From assembly GCA_963697455.1 (NCBI GenBank), contig CAVOOI010000007.1, forward strand, positions 62,001 to 126,000: a stretch of 64,000 bases of DNA. Reading direction: 5' to 3'. The stretch is from JAFEDN01 sp963697455. Its GTDB lineage: Bacteria > Pseudomonadota > Gammaproteobacteria > Coxiellales > Coxiellaceae. A program made the translations under genes and the position numbers. How positions within the stretch are numbered: the stretch's first letter is position 1; every line of letters begins with the position of its first letter. This document shows positions 19,001 to 28,300 of the stretch, piece by piece. The notes under the pieces were generated by a model that did no database searches, was not told where the DNA came from, and saw only the letters and a program-made list of their open reading frames with translations.

Positions 19001-20221
19001 ATGAAAAAAAATATTCTATTTGTAAACGCTAGCTATGTGGGTAACCTTAATAAACTATCTGCAGCTAAAGCATTAGGATTGCATGTTTCCCTAGTTGGTA
19101 CCGATTTACCAATATGGGCTAAGCCATATGTGGATGATTTTATTGAAGCTGATACTCGAAACTATTCACAGACTTTAGAAAGATTAAAACCTTATCATCA
19201 ACAAAAAAAATTAGATGGCGTTTTAACCTTGTGGGATAGAGATGTGGAATTAACTGCACGAATTTCTGAAACATTTAATTTGCCAGGTAGTTTTTTTGAG
19301 TCTGCTCATGCCGCAAAGCACAAACTTAAATCGCGGGAGATTTTAGCAAAACATCAAGTTGCTCAACCAAAATTTAAGTCAGTAAAAAATTTGGAAGATC
19401 TTTATGCTGCAGGTCAAGAAATAGGGTTTCCATTAATTTTTAAACCAGTTGGTGCATCCTCTAGTACGGCAATTTTTAAAATTGATAACAGCTTGCAAAT
19501 AAATAGCTTTTATAAGTTAATGGAAACCTGTAAGAGAACACCTTATTGGTTATATCCAAATGAATACTTGGCTGAGGAATTTATGGAAGGCCAAGAAGTC
19601 AGTGTTGAAGGAATAGTAAATCATTCTTCAGTGCAAATTGCGGGTATTACTCAGAAATGGACTACTGCTGATAGTTATACTGAATGGCAGCATTGTTTTC
19701 CAGCTAATCTAGATTTTGCCGTTTCTGATCAAGTGCTAAATCTGGTTCGATGTGCTGTAAAAGCTGTAGGTATTAATTTTTGTGCTTTTCATGTTGAAAT
19801 CATAATTACCAAAGACGGGCCTAAAATAGTGGAAATTAATTCACGAATGGGGGGGGATTGTATTGCTAGTCATTTAGTCCCATTAGCTTCTGGTATAAAT
19901 ATTGCGAAAATGAGTATACTTACTGCATTAGGGGAGTCAATTAGTTTAGACCCAAAGATAGAGAAAGCAGTATGTATTAGATATTTACTTGCAAATCAAA
20001 ATGGTATTTTAAAACAATGGATAAATGCAGATAAACTTGCCGAAAAACCCGGAATAGTTGAGGCTTCAATCTTAAAAAAGGTTGGTGATCCTGTATTAAT
20101 TCCGCCAGACGGATTTAATGAAAATAGGTTGTGTTATGTTATTTCTTCTGCTGATAAATTTGATGATGCTGTTTTATTATGCAATTCAGCGCTTGAAAAT
20201 GTCAGCTTTGTCATCAGTTAA
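19001..20221 (+). CDS. ATP-grasp carboxylate-amine ligase
   Basis: The ATG at 19001 is preferred to the GTG at 18989. The 406-residue protein is an ATP-grasp enzyme: N-terminal pre-ATP domain, IGFPLIFKPVGASSS (ATP-binding lysine), YLAEEFMEGQEVSVEGI and the metal-binding EINSRMGGDCIASHLV. This pattern is close to L-amino-acid ligases and related dipeptide or amide-forming enzymes, which join a carboxylate to an amine through an acyl-phosphate. As the last gene of the operon it may perform the final coupling. It ends three bases before the convergent VOC gene's stop. Substrates unknown. Confidence 0.85.
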   Translation: MKKNILFVNASYVGNLNKLSAAKALGLHVSLVGTDLPIWAKPYVDDFIEADTRNYSQTLERLKPYHQQKKLDGVLTLWDRDVELTARISETFNLPGSFFESAHAAKHKLKSREILAKHQVAQPKFKSVKNLEDLYAAGQEIGFPLIFKPVGASSSTAIFKIDNSLQINSFYKLMETCKRTPYWLYPNEYLAEEFMEGQEVSVEGIVNHSSVQIAGITQKWTTADSYTEWQHCFPANLDFAVSDQVLNLVRCAVKAVGINFCAFHVEIIITKDGPKIVEINSRMGGDCIASHLVPLASGINIAKMSILTALGESISLDPKIEKAVCIRYLLANQNGILKQWINADKLAEKPGIVEASILKKVGDPVLIPPDGFNENRLCYVISSADKFDDAVLLCNSALENVSFVIS

Positions 20222-20224
20222 AAT

Positions 20225-20629
20225 CTACTTTCGTCTATTGTCTTCTACTATTTCAATAAATATATCGTCTGGATCTTGAATAAAAAAATATTTTATTCCT
20301 GTTTTTCCAAGTTGGATGTTAATATTCTCAAATCCATTGGCTTTAAAGAAGTTATGGATATCATCAATCGAGTTTACTTGTAAAGCAAAATGTTTAATCC
20401 CAATTGTTGGAAGATCTGTTTTTAATGATTTTGTGTGGGAAGGTGCGGGTTCGCAGGGAGAAAAAGAGAATAACTCAAGGAAGAAACCATTCATTTCTAG
20501 GTGAATGATTTTTTGATTCTTATCTTCTGATTCCCAGCTATGAAATATTTTAAAGCCAAATAATTCATAAAATTTTAGAGATTTTATGATGTCTTTTACG
20601 CTAATAGAAACATGATGAAATGAAAACAT
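20225..20629 (-). CDS. Glyoxalase/VOC family protein
   Basis: The 134-residue protein has two betaalphabetabetabeta modules. Conserved metal-ligand positions are visible: His in FHHVSISVKD, Glu in GFFLELFSF, His in IGIKHFALQV and Glu in DDIFIEIVE. VOC proteins include isomerases, ring-cleaving dioxygenases and resistance proteins. It is convergent with the operon and lies 5 bp downstream of the LuxR gene on the minus strand. It could be a pathway enzyme or self-protection protein. Confidence 0.82.
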   Translation of the reverse strand: MFSFHHVSISVKDIIKSLKFYELFGFKIFHSWESEDKNQKIIHLEMNGFFLELFSFSPCEPAPSHTKSLKTDLPTIGIKHFALQVNSIDDIHNFFKANGFENINIQLGKTGIKYFFIQDPDDIFIEIVEDNRRK

Positions 20630-20634
20630 AAGAT

Positions 20635-21435
20635 TTACCTATATTTATAAATCCAGGAAATATTCTTGGCTAGATCTATTAAGCCTATATCGTACGCTTT
20701 ATCGAATAGCTCTTTCCTGCTAATACAGCAAAATTTGCATTTAATTGATTCAATATAAGACTCCACGGTTTTTGGTGAAATATTAAGAATCGATCCGATT
20801 TCTGTCGCGCTTCTACCTCTTAAGGTGAGAACTAATGTTTCTGCTTCTCGTCTAGATATAGAAAAATCTGGAAATTTAAATTGACTAATATTTAATTTTT
20901 CCATTTTATTAGACTCAGAAGCGTGCATTTCATTATTCTTTTTGATTTTATTGAATAATAGCTTGTTTTCAGTTTTTTCGCATTCTCTTATGAGTGAATG
21001 TGCTTTTTCTTTAAAGTAGAAAGTAAATTTTTTAAGTTCGTCAATTTTATTGACATAATAATTAATTATCTTTTTGTTTCCCGTGTTACCTGCAAATCCA
21101 AATACTTCATAATAGTCATGGCAATATGTAACGATATCTAATCTATTATCTATATTAAAAAATTCACGAGCATCGTTACAAAGTGGCGAAAATGTTTTTT
21201 CTGAATCCCATAAATTAACCCCGGTAATTAAACGTAATTCAGTATTACTTTGAAAATTATTTTTCCAAAAGTGTTGATGCCATCTACTGTTACTTGGGAG
21301 CGAAATGCATGTTCCATCTAAATAAAATCTAATATAAATAAAATATGTTACTTCCGTGAATTCAAATAAAGGTTTACATATTTCCTGGATGGCGGATTCT
21401 GAAAGTATTGAAATATGATTATTGGAAATTTGCAT
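20635..21435 (-). CDS. LuxR-type transcriptional regulator
   Basis: The 266-residue protein has a C-terminal LuxR/NarL helix-turn-helix (about 190-250): SRREAETLVLTLRGRSATEI followed by GSILNISPKTVESYIESI. The N-terminal 170 residues (ending near LIRECEKTENKL) form an unassigned sensory-like domain; the pattern resembles LuxR-like regulators common in Legionella, but not a clear autoinducer domain. No LuxI-type synthase is present. It overlaps the MFS gene upstream by 17 bp. It is the obvious candidate to control the convergent cluster. Confidence 0.82.
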   Translation of the reverse strand: MQISNNHISILSESAIQEICKPLFEFTEVTYFIYIRFYLDGTCISLPSNSRWHQHFWKNNFQSNTELRLITGVNLWDSEKTFSPLCNDAREFFNIDNRLDIVTYCHDYYEVFGFAGNTGNKKIINYYVNKIDELKKFTFYFKEKAHSLIRECEKTENKLLFNKIKKNNEMHASESNKMEKLNISQFKFPDFSISRREAETLVLTLRGRSATEIGSILNISPKTVESYIESIKCKFCCISRKELFDKAYDIGLIDLAKNISWIYKYR

Positions 21436-22756
21436 GGGAGTAAGTTTCCTCCTGAATCCTGAAGTTTACTGATAATAAACTAGTACGGTTTGCTTCTCGC
21501 ATAAATAGTACTGAAAGTAAGGAAATTATGCCTGCTATTGATAAATAAATACCTGGAGCAGCAATATTGTTCAAGCGATGTATTAATAATAGATTAATTA
21601 ATGGCGCTGTTCCTCCGGTGAAGGCGAGACTGAGATTATATGCCAGCGAAACAATGGTACATCTGAAAGGGGTTTCTATTTGTTCAGCTATAAATGCGGG
21701 TAAAGCACCTAAATATAAGGAAAGAAAAATAGAAAAAATTAATTGTATGATTATAGCTTGATGATATGAACAATTCTTGAAGAAACCAAATAATGGATAA
21801 CTAAATAATATAAATGCCGATATGGCAGATATGATGATTGGTTTTCTGCCAACTTTATCAGCTAAATAACCTGAAAGTTGGATGAAAATAATTAATATTA
21901 AATTACTGAAAAAGGAAATATGTATGGCTTGTAGATAGGAAAATTTTATTTCTTGAACAAAATATAAAACCATAAAAATATTAAATGTGTAATATGCTAC
22001 GCTTGCGCAGATTACTGCCAGAAAAATTTTAAAAATTTCAAATTTATGTATTTTTAAGGACTGAATAAATGGAGATTGAGTAATTGGAAAATGTCTTTTT
22101 AAATCAAGAAATAGAGGGCTTTCACTCATTTTTAACCTAAGATAAAAGCCAAGTAAAACAGAAAAAAAAGTTATAAAAAAGGGAATTCTCCATCCCCAGG
22201 TTAGCAGATTAGATTGAGAAAGAGAGTTTGTGATCCATGATATTATTGTGGTTGCTAATAAAGCTCCGCAAACCGTGGTAACATTTGTATAACTGCATAA
22301 ATAACCTCGGTATTTTCGCGGGGAAATTTCTGCAATATAGGAGATTAAAATAGGATATTCTCCGCCAACCGCAAATCCTTGCAATAAACGAAATATTAAT
22401 AGCAAGAATGCAGAAGTTTTTCCTATCATATTATACGTTGGTAGTAAGGCTATACATAATGAGGGAATAGCAATAAACAATATTGATGAAGTAAATGCTT
22501 TGCGACGACCATATTTATCAGCAATATATGAAAAAAAAGTGCCTCCTACGGGTCTTGCTATAAATCCGACGATAAAGATGATAAAAATTAAAGCAGAAGC
22601 AACTACTTTATCATTTTCTGGGAAAAAAACCTTTAGTAAAATGGGGGAGAGGCTTGCATAAACAATAAAATCGTACCATTCGAAAATGTTACCTATTGCA
22701 CATGCTAAAATATTTTTCTTAATATTAATAGCGGATGAGTCCGTTATTTTAGCCAT
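21419..22756 (-). CDS. MFS transporter, metabolite:H+ symporter (ProP-like) family
   Basis: The 445-residue protein has 12 predicted helices and hallmarks of the metabolite:proton symporter branch: GNIFEWYDFIVYASL at the N terminus, YIADKYGRRKAF in loop 2-3, FRLLQGFAVGGEYP in helix 4 and SEISPRKYRGY-like sequence after it. Relatives import betaine, proline, citrate or similar acids. It is cotranscribed with the LuxR and VOC genes. It may import a precursor or signal for the adjacent cluster; substrate not deducible. Confidence 0.85.
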   Translation of the reverse strand: MAKITDSSAINIKKNILACAIGNIFEWYDFIVYASLSPILLKVFFPENDKVVASALIFIIFIVGFIARPVGGTFFSYIADKYGRRKAFTSSILFIAIPSLCIALLPTYNMIGKTSAFLLLIFRLLQGFAVGGEYPILISYIAEISPRKYRGYLCSYTNVTTVCGALLATTIISWITNSLSQSNLLTWGWRIPFFITFFSVLLGFYLRLKMSESPLFLDLKRHFPITQSPFIQSLKIHKFEIFKIFLAVICASVAYYTFNIFMVLYFVQEIKFSYLQAIHISFFSNLILIIFIQLSGYLADKVGRKPIIISAISAFILFSYPLFGFFKNCSYHQAIIIQLIFSIFLSLYLGALPAFIAEQIETPFRCTIVSLAYNLSLAFTGGTAPLINLLLIHRLNNIAAPGIYLSIAGIISLLSVLFMREANRTSLLSVNFRIQEETYSHANFQ

Positions 22757-22831
22757 TTTAAACTCCCTGTTTAAATACCTCAGCTACCAATAATTCTTGA
22801 TTTTATTAAGGTATTCTAACAGTTAAATATG

Positions 22832-22902
22832 TGGGGTCAAGTCTTGAATTGTGAGCAGATTAAACAGAGTTTAATCTGCTCACAATTCAAGACTTGACCC
22901 CA
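22832..22902. repeat. Perfect 33-bp inverted repeat
   Basis: Left arm 22832-22864 begins TGGGGTCAAGTCTTG; right arm 22870-22902 is its exact complement; the loop is CAGAG. There is no T-run, so it is not a simple terminator. The right arm forms the last codons and the stop of the sensor kinase gene (22880). The core resembles REP-type palindromes, an association recalled rather than tested. Confidence 0.9.
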
Positions 22903-24313
22903 TTTTGGGAAAAATAACTTGAACTTCTAAGCCGCTCTGGTTTTCAGGCGTTAATAATAAAACTTCAGCATCATGCAGTTTGGCAATTTGCTGGACAATT
23001 CCTAACCCGAGACCGCTGCCGGTGCTTTCATTGCCTAAGATGCGGTAAAATCTTTCAAAAACCCGCTCACGCAGTTCTGCTGGAATGCCTGGGCCGCTGT
23101 CCACGACGATCAAGGTCACATGAGTGGCCGTTTCCTTAATATCAATTTTTACCCAGCCGTCCCGAGGAGTGTAGCGAATCGCATTGTCAATTAAATTTCT
23201 AATAAGAATTCCAATTGCAGTGGCATTGCCATAAATGGTTGCGGTGCTGTCGGGAGATAAGAATTCTAATTCGATATTTTTTTGAATAGCTTCTGGGGCA
23301 AGCATAGCTGCGATATCAGCAGTTTCTCGAGCCAGCTTAACCTTGGTGAAATCTTGGGTAGTCGCTTCTGGAACCATCCGGCTTAAAGTCAGCAATTGTT
23401 GAATGACATGATTGCTGCGATTAACGCCTTCTAAGATTTTGATTAACGCTTCGCGATCGTTATTTTGAGCAGCTTTTAGAGCAGCTTGGGCTTGTGCGCT
23501 AATCGCCGCTAACGGAGTTTTGAGTTCGTGTGCGGCATCTCCAGTAAAACGTTTTTCTCGTTCAAACGCATCCCGTAAGCGGCCAAAAAGATGATTTAAA
23601 GCTTGTACTAGTGGCACAATTTCCGAGGGAACCGCCGTTAAATTAAATGGTTGTAAATAGCTGGGAGCGCGGTGGCTAACCTCACTGGTGACTCTTTTTA
23701 GAATATGTAAAGCTTTGCCGACAATAAACCATATCAACAAAGCTAAAAACGGATAACTCAACAGCATGATATATATAGAATCTTGAGTTAGCCGGTTTTC
23801 TAAAGCCTGCCGGTAATAAATATGCTCGGCGATCATGACAGTGTAATGAGTTTTAGGATCTGAAGTAGTATAGACCCGCCAAGGTTGATGGTTTAAAGTG
23901 ACATTCGATAATCCAGGCGCGCCATCAGAAAACGCAGCTAAGGGAGCCCCTGCTGAATGCAATAATAAATGATTCTGGATATCCCATATTTGAAATTCAA
24001 CAAAAAAATTGTGATTATTGGCATTGACGTTTTGAGGTAAAGATAAAGTGGGAGGAGGGGATAAAGTGCTCTCTTGTCTTTCCATTAAGCTGTTCTGAAT
24101 ATTTCTTAAATCCTTTTCTTGTAATTCGGTACTGAGTAAAGCTTGAATACTCATGGCGGTATGGATTAATTGTGTGTCCAATTGCTTTTGGATATCTTTA
24201 TGAGACAGCACTAAGTTGCCAATAATGGATAAAGAAGTAATCAGAGTGACGCTGAGTAACAAATTGATGAGTAAGAATGTGCGGATTGATGGCGTCATAG
24301 CAAGTGAATTCAC
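22880..24313 (-). CDS. Two-component sensor histidine kinase (QseC/PmrB-like)
   Basis: The 477-residue inner-membrane kinase has two membrane helices (about 12-32 and 180-200) flanking a periplasmic domain, then HAMP-like linker, H-box DAAHELKTPLAAISAQ, N-box LIRNLIDNAIRYTP, and ATP-lid motifs VDSGPGIP and GSGLGLGIVQQIA. It lies 8 bp downstream of its response regulator on the minus strand. The last residues (GSSLEL) and stop codon are contributed by a 33-bp inverted repeat, so the native C terminus may have been altered by its insertion. Signal unknown. Confidence 0.92.
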   Translation of the reverse strand: MNSLAMTPSIRTFLLINLLLSVTLITSLSIIGNLVLSHKDIQKQLDTQLIHTAMSIQALLSTELQEKDLRNIQNSLMERQESTLSPPPTLSLPQNVNANNHNFFVEFQIWDIQNHLLLHSAGAPLAAFSDGAPGLSNVTLNHQPWRVYTTSDPKTHYTVMIAEHIYYRQALENRLTQDSIYIMLLSYPFLALLIWFIVGKALHILKRVTSEVSHRAPSYLQPFNLTAVPSEIVPLVQALNHLFGRLRDAFEREKRFTGDAAHELKTPLAAISAQAQAALKAAQNNDREALIKILEGVNRSNHVIQQLLTLSRMVPEATTQDFTKVKLARETADIAAMLAPEAIQKNIELEFLSPDSTATIYGNATAIGILIRNLIDNAIRYTPRDGWVKIDIKETATHVTLIVVDSGPGIPAELRERVFERFYRILGNESTGSGLGLGIVQQIAKLHDAEVLLLTPENQSGLEVQVIFPKMGSSLEL

Positions 24314-24321
24314 TCTGCGTT

Positions 24322-24993
24322 TTAAGTTTCTTCCTTGGCGATCATATAGCCCACGCCACGAATAGTGCGAATTAAATTAGTTCCAAAACGTTTACGTAAA
24401 TTATGAATATGTACTTCAAGTGCATTACTATCGATATTCTCACCCCAGCCATATAAAGTTTGATTCAACTGTTCGCGAGAAATAACTCGTCCGGTATTTT
24501 CCAGAAGCTTTTGCAATAAAGCGAACTCTCGGCGGGAGATGATCGCGTCTTTTCCGCCTTGTTGTACTGTATGTGAGGCGGGATCTAGCTCGATATCGCC
24601 ATAAGCAATGACCGGATTTGCCCGGGCTTTGGAGCGGCGTTGTAAAGCCCGCATACGCGCGCATAATTCATCCAAATCAAAGGGTTTGGTAAGATAGTCA
24701 TCTGCGCCGGCATCTAAGCCCTTCACCCGGTCTTCAACGGATTCGCGAGCAGTTAAGATCACCACGGGCACAGTCAGGTGCCGTTCGCGAATACTTTTTA
24801 ATAAATCCAACCCAGACATTTTGGGTAAACCTAAGTCCAGCACAATCACGTCAAAGTCTTCTTGAGGGCTGGTTAAAACCCGATGGGCCGAACGGCCATC
24901 TTTTACCCAATCAACGGTATAACCATAATGCCGTAAACCGGTGCGGATACCATCGCCTAGTAATTCATCGTCTTCTACTAATAAAATACGCAT
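24322..24993 (-). CDS. OmpR/PhoB-family response regulator
   Basis: The 223-residue regulator has an N-terminal receiver domain with acidic pocket VEDDELLGDG, phosphoacceptor Asp in DVIVLDLGLPKMSG, Thr in VVILTARE and Lys in DYLTKPFD. A winged-helix DNA-binding domain follows (about 125-220), with RTIRGVGYMI near the C terminus. It is of QseB/PmrA type. It forms an operon with the kinase downstream. Targets unknown. Confidence 0.94.
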   Translation of the reverse strand: MRILLVEDDELLGDGIRTGLRHYGYTVDWVKDGRSAHRVLTSPQEDFDVIVLDLGLPKMSGLDLLKSIRERHLTVPVVILTARESVEDRVKGLDAGADDYLTKPFDLDELCARMRALQRRSKARANPVIAYGDIELDPASHTVQQGGKDAIISRREFALLQKLLENTGRVISREQLNQTLYGWGENIDSNALEVHIHNLRKRFGTNLIRTIRGVGYMIAKEET

Positions 24994-25328
24994 CAGAACC
25001 TCTCATTTATCCTTGCCAATCTCCCCTCCGAGTTTTTCCCTCCCTTTGTAAAGGGAGGTTAGGAGGGATTTATATATTAAAATCCCCCTCAATCCCCCTT
25101 TTTCAAAGGGGGAGGTCAATTTTACCCTCTGTTTTTTTGCTTAACAGGAGAGTAAAATTGTGAAGATTGATTCTCCATGGGACTATTTTTAAAAAAATAC
25201 ATTTTAACAATATGATATATAAGAATCGAGAAGATTGCAAGAATTAATTTAATATTTTTTTAAGCTTTTCTTAAGAAATGAAGAAGAAAGGCTTTAAGTT
25301 TTTGATAAATAGTTTAAAAGGGTTATAA
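24994..25328. other. Intergenic region: paired hairpins and gdhB promoter area
   Basis: This 335-bp divergent gap holds a paired-hairpin repeat (25038-25119). The left hairpin CCTCCCTTTGTAAAGGGAGG is followed by TTAGGAGGGATTT, and an inverted relative (AAAATCCCCCTC, CCCCTTTTTCAAAGGGGG) follows after a short AT spacer. The remainder, about 25140-25328, is AT-rich and should contain the promoter of the glutamate dehydrogenase gene. No gene is seen. Confidence 0.7.
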
Positions 25329-28300
25329 ATGTCAGATATACTTTTGATCGATAAAATCATAGATTATGCACATAAATCCACTCTAGCTGCCCATATTGAT
25401 ATTCATAAACTGACGAAATTTATTCGGCTTTATTATGCATACTCTTCAGCAGAAGATTTAGAAGCTCGAAGCATTGAAGATTTATTCGGTGCAGCGCTGT
25501 CTCATTGGCAGCTAATGTACCGACGGCAACCGAATGAGTTAAAAATTCAGTTGATCAATCCGCGGTATGAAGAACACGGCTGGCAATCCAATCACACCGT
25601 GGTTGAAGTGATAACCGATGATATGCCGTTTTTGGTGGATTCGTTACGCACTCCCATGAATGCGCATTTGATGATCCACATGGGTGGTATGCAAGTACTT
25701 CGTGACGAGAAGGGCTATATAATAGACATTTTTCCTTTTTCAGAAAAACATCCCGGAACAGTGCTAGAGTCTCCTCTTTATATGGAAATTGATCGTGAAA
25801 CAGATCCGCAGGCTTTAGATAAAATCCACGCACGTATTAGAAAAATATTGGACGATGTGCGCTTAGCTGTCAGTGACTGGCAAGCCATGCGGCAGAAAGT
25901 AAAAGATACCGTGAAAGCTTTGAGTAAAATGCTCGAACGCGATCCGGAGATTAAAGAAAGCATCGCGTTCTTGGAATGGATGTTGGAAGACCATTTTACC
26001 TTTTTAGGCGCGTGCGATTTTGAAGTCATAGGTAAAGGAGAGCAACAGGAATTGAATTTGGTTGCCCATTCTAGTTTGGGTATTCTGAGAGAGTCTCTGG
26101 ACCATAAAGTTTACCGGTGCTTTGCAGAGTTGACGGAAAAAGCGCGCAAATTGGCCTTATCAAAACAAGTGTTATTGTTATCTAAAACGACTACGCGCTC
26201 TAGTGTGCACCGTCCTGCTTATACTGATTATGTCGGAATTAAAATTTTTGATAATACTGGCAAATTTATTGCAGAAACTCAGTTTATTGGCTTATATACT
26301 TCCAGCGCTTATACAGACAGTCCTAAAGCAATTCCAGTTATCCGTCAAAAAGTTGAAGAAGTAATAGTAAAATCCCAACTGCCTCCTCGCAGCCATGCTG
26401 GCAAAGATTTATTTCATATTCTCTCAACTCTGCCTCGCGATGATCTATTTCATGCAACCAGTGACGAGCTATTTACTTTAAGCATGGGAATCCTGCATTT
26501 ACAAGAGCGGGCAAGGATACGCTTATTTGCCCGCGAAGACGCTTACGAACGCTTCGTTTCTTGCTTGGTTTACGTACCGAGAGAAAGTTTTAACGCTGAT
26601 TTAGTGAGGCGTATTCAAGAGATTTTGAAATTCGACTTAGGCGGCATGGAAGTGGCTTTAAGTACGCAATTCTCTTCTTCAGCTTTAGTGCGCATTCACT
26701 ATGTTATTCGAGTTGAACCTCACCATAGAAAAGAATATGACTTGCAGCAAATCGAACAGAAACTGGTAGAAGTGAGCCGGTTATGGCAAGACGGCTTTAC
26801 TCCCAGCGTGATTGAACATTTCGGAGAAGAGCAGGGGAGAATATTGATGAATCGTTATCTCAATGCTTTTCCCGCCAGTTACCGTGAATCATTCGCACCC
26901 CAAGCCGCGGTTTTTGATATTGAGCAAATGGAAAAATTAACGGCTAATAACCCGTTGGTGATGAGTTTTTACCGGCCGGTGGGAGTTTCCAAGGAAAATA
27001 TTCGATTTAAATTATACAGTCATGGTTCTACGATCTCCTTATCCGATGCTTTGCCTATTCTAGAAAACATGGGTTTAAGAGTTGAAACTGAGCAACCTTA
27101 TTGCATCACTCCAAAAGAAACCGGCGCCGTCTGGATTAATGATTTTGGCATGAAGTATGCCCGGGAACCAGAATTTGAAGTTGAACAAGTAAAAGGAATT
27201 TTTCAACAAGCGTTCAATAAGATTTGGCGAGGCGAGGCTGAAAATGATCCTTTCAATCGTTTAGTTTTGGAAGCGCAGTTAAGCTGGCGTGAAATTACAT
27301 TTTTACGTGCTTATGCTAAATATTTTCGTCAATCAGGATTTACCTTCAGCCATGAGTATATTGGTCAGGCATTGGTAAATAATTCCGTCATCGCCAGATT
27401 ATTAGTTGAGTACTTTCATTACCGTTTTGTGCCGCAGGCTATAGAAAACCGGCAGGAAAAATTAGTTCAAATTGAATCCGCCATTTATAAGCTGTTAGAT
27501 AATGTGGTTAGCTTAGATGATGATCGTATTTTACGTCGTTATCTAGCCGTTATTAGCGCAACTATGCGTACTAATTATTTTCAAACTGATTCCGCGGGCC
27601 ATGCCAAACCTTGTTTATCTTTTAAATTTGACGTGGATAAAATTCCAGAAATGCCATTGCCTTTACCTCAATATGAAATATTTATTTATTCTTCCCGTTT
27701 TGAGGGCGTGCATCTGCGTGCAGGTAAAGTGGCGCGCGGCGGTTTACGCTGGTCGGATCGCCGAGAAGATTTCCGGACTGAGGTTTTGGGGCTTATGAAA
27801 GCGCAGAAAGTTAAGAATGCATTGATTGTGCCCACCGGTGCTAAGGGCGGATTTGTGGCTAAAAAATTACCCGTAGACGAATCGCGCGAAGCTATTTTAG
27901 AAGAGGGAATAGCCTGTTATCGTGAGTACATCCACGGATTACTCGATATCACCGATAATTTACGCGACAGCGCTGTTATCCCCCCCAGCGATTGCGTGTG
28001 CTATGACGACGCGGATACTTACTTAGTAGTTGCCGCCGATAAAGGCACGGCCACGTTCTCCGATATTGCCAACAGTATCGCGCTTGAAAAAAATTATTGG
28101 CTGGGCGATGCCTTCGCTTCCGGTGGTTCCACCGGTTACGATCATAAAAAAATTGGCATCACTGCACGCGGCGCTTGGGTTTCAGCGCGCCGGCAATTTC
28201 AAGAACTGGGTATTAATGTCGATACTGCGGAAATCACCGTGGTCGGCATCGGAGATATGAGCGGAGATGTATTCGGCAATGGCATGCTGCTCTCTCCCCA

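Noticed and set aside
22832..22902. Inverted repeat taken as a bidirectional terminator
   Set aside because: Arms are far longer than needed and no T-run follows on either side; a repeat-element origin fits better.
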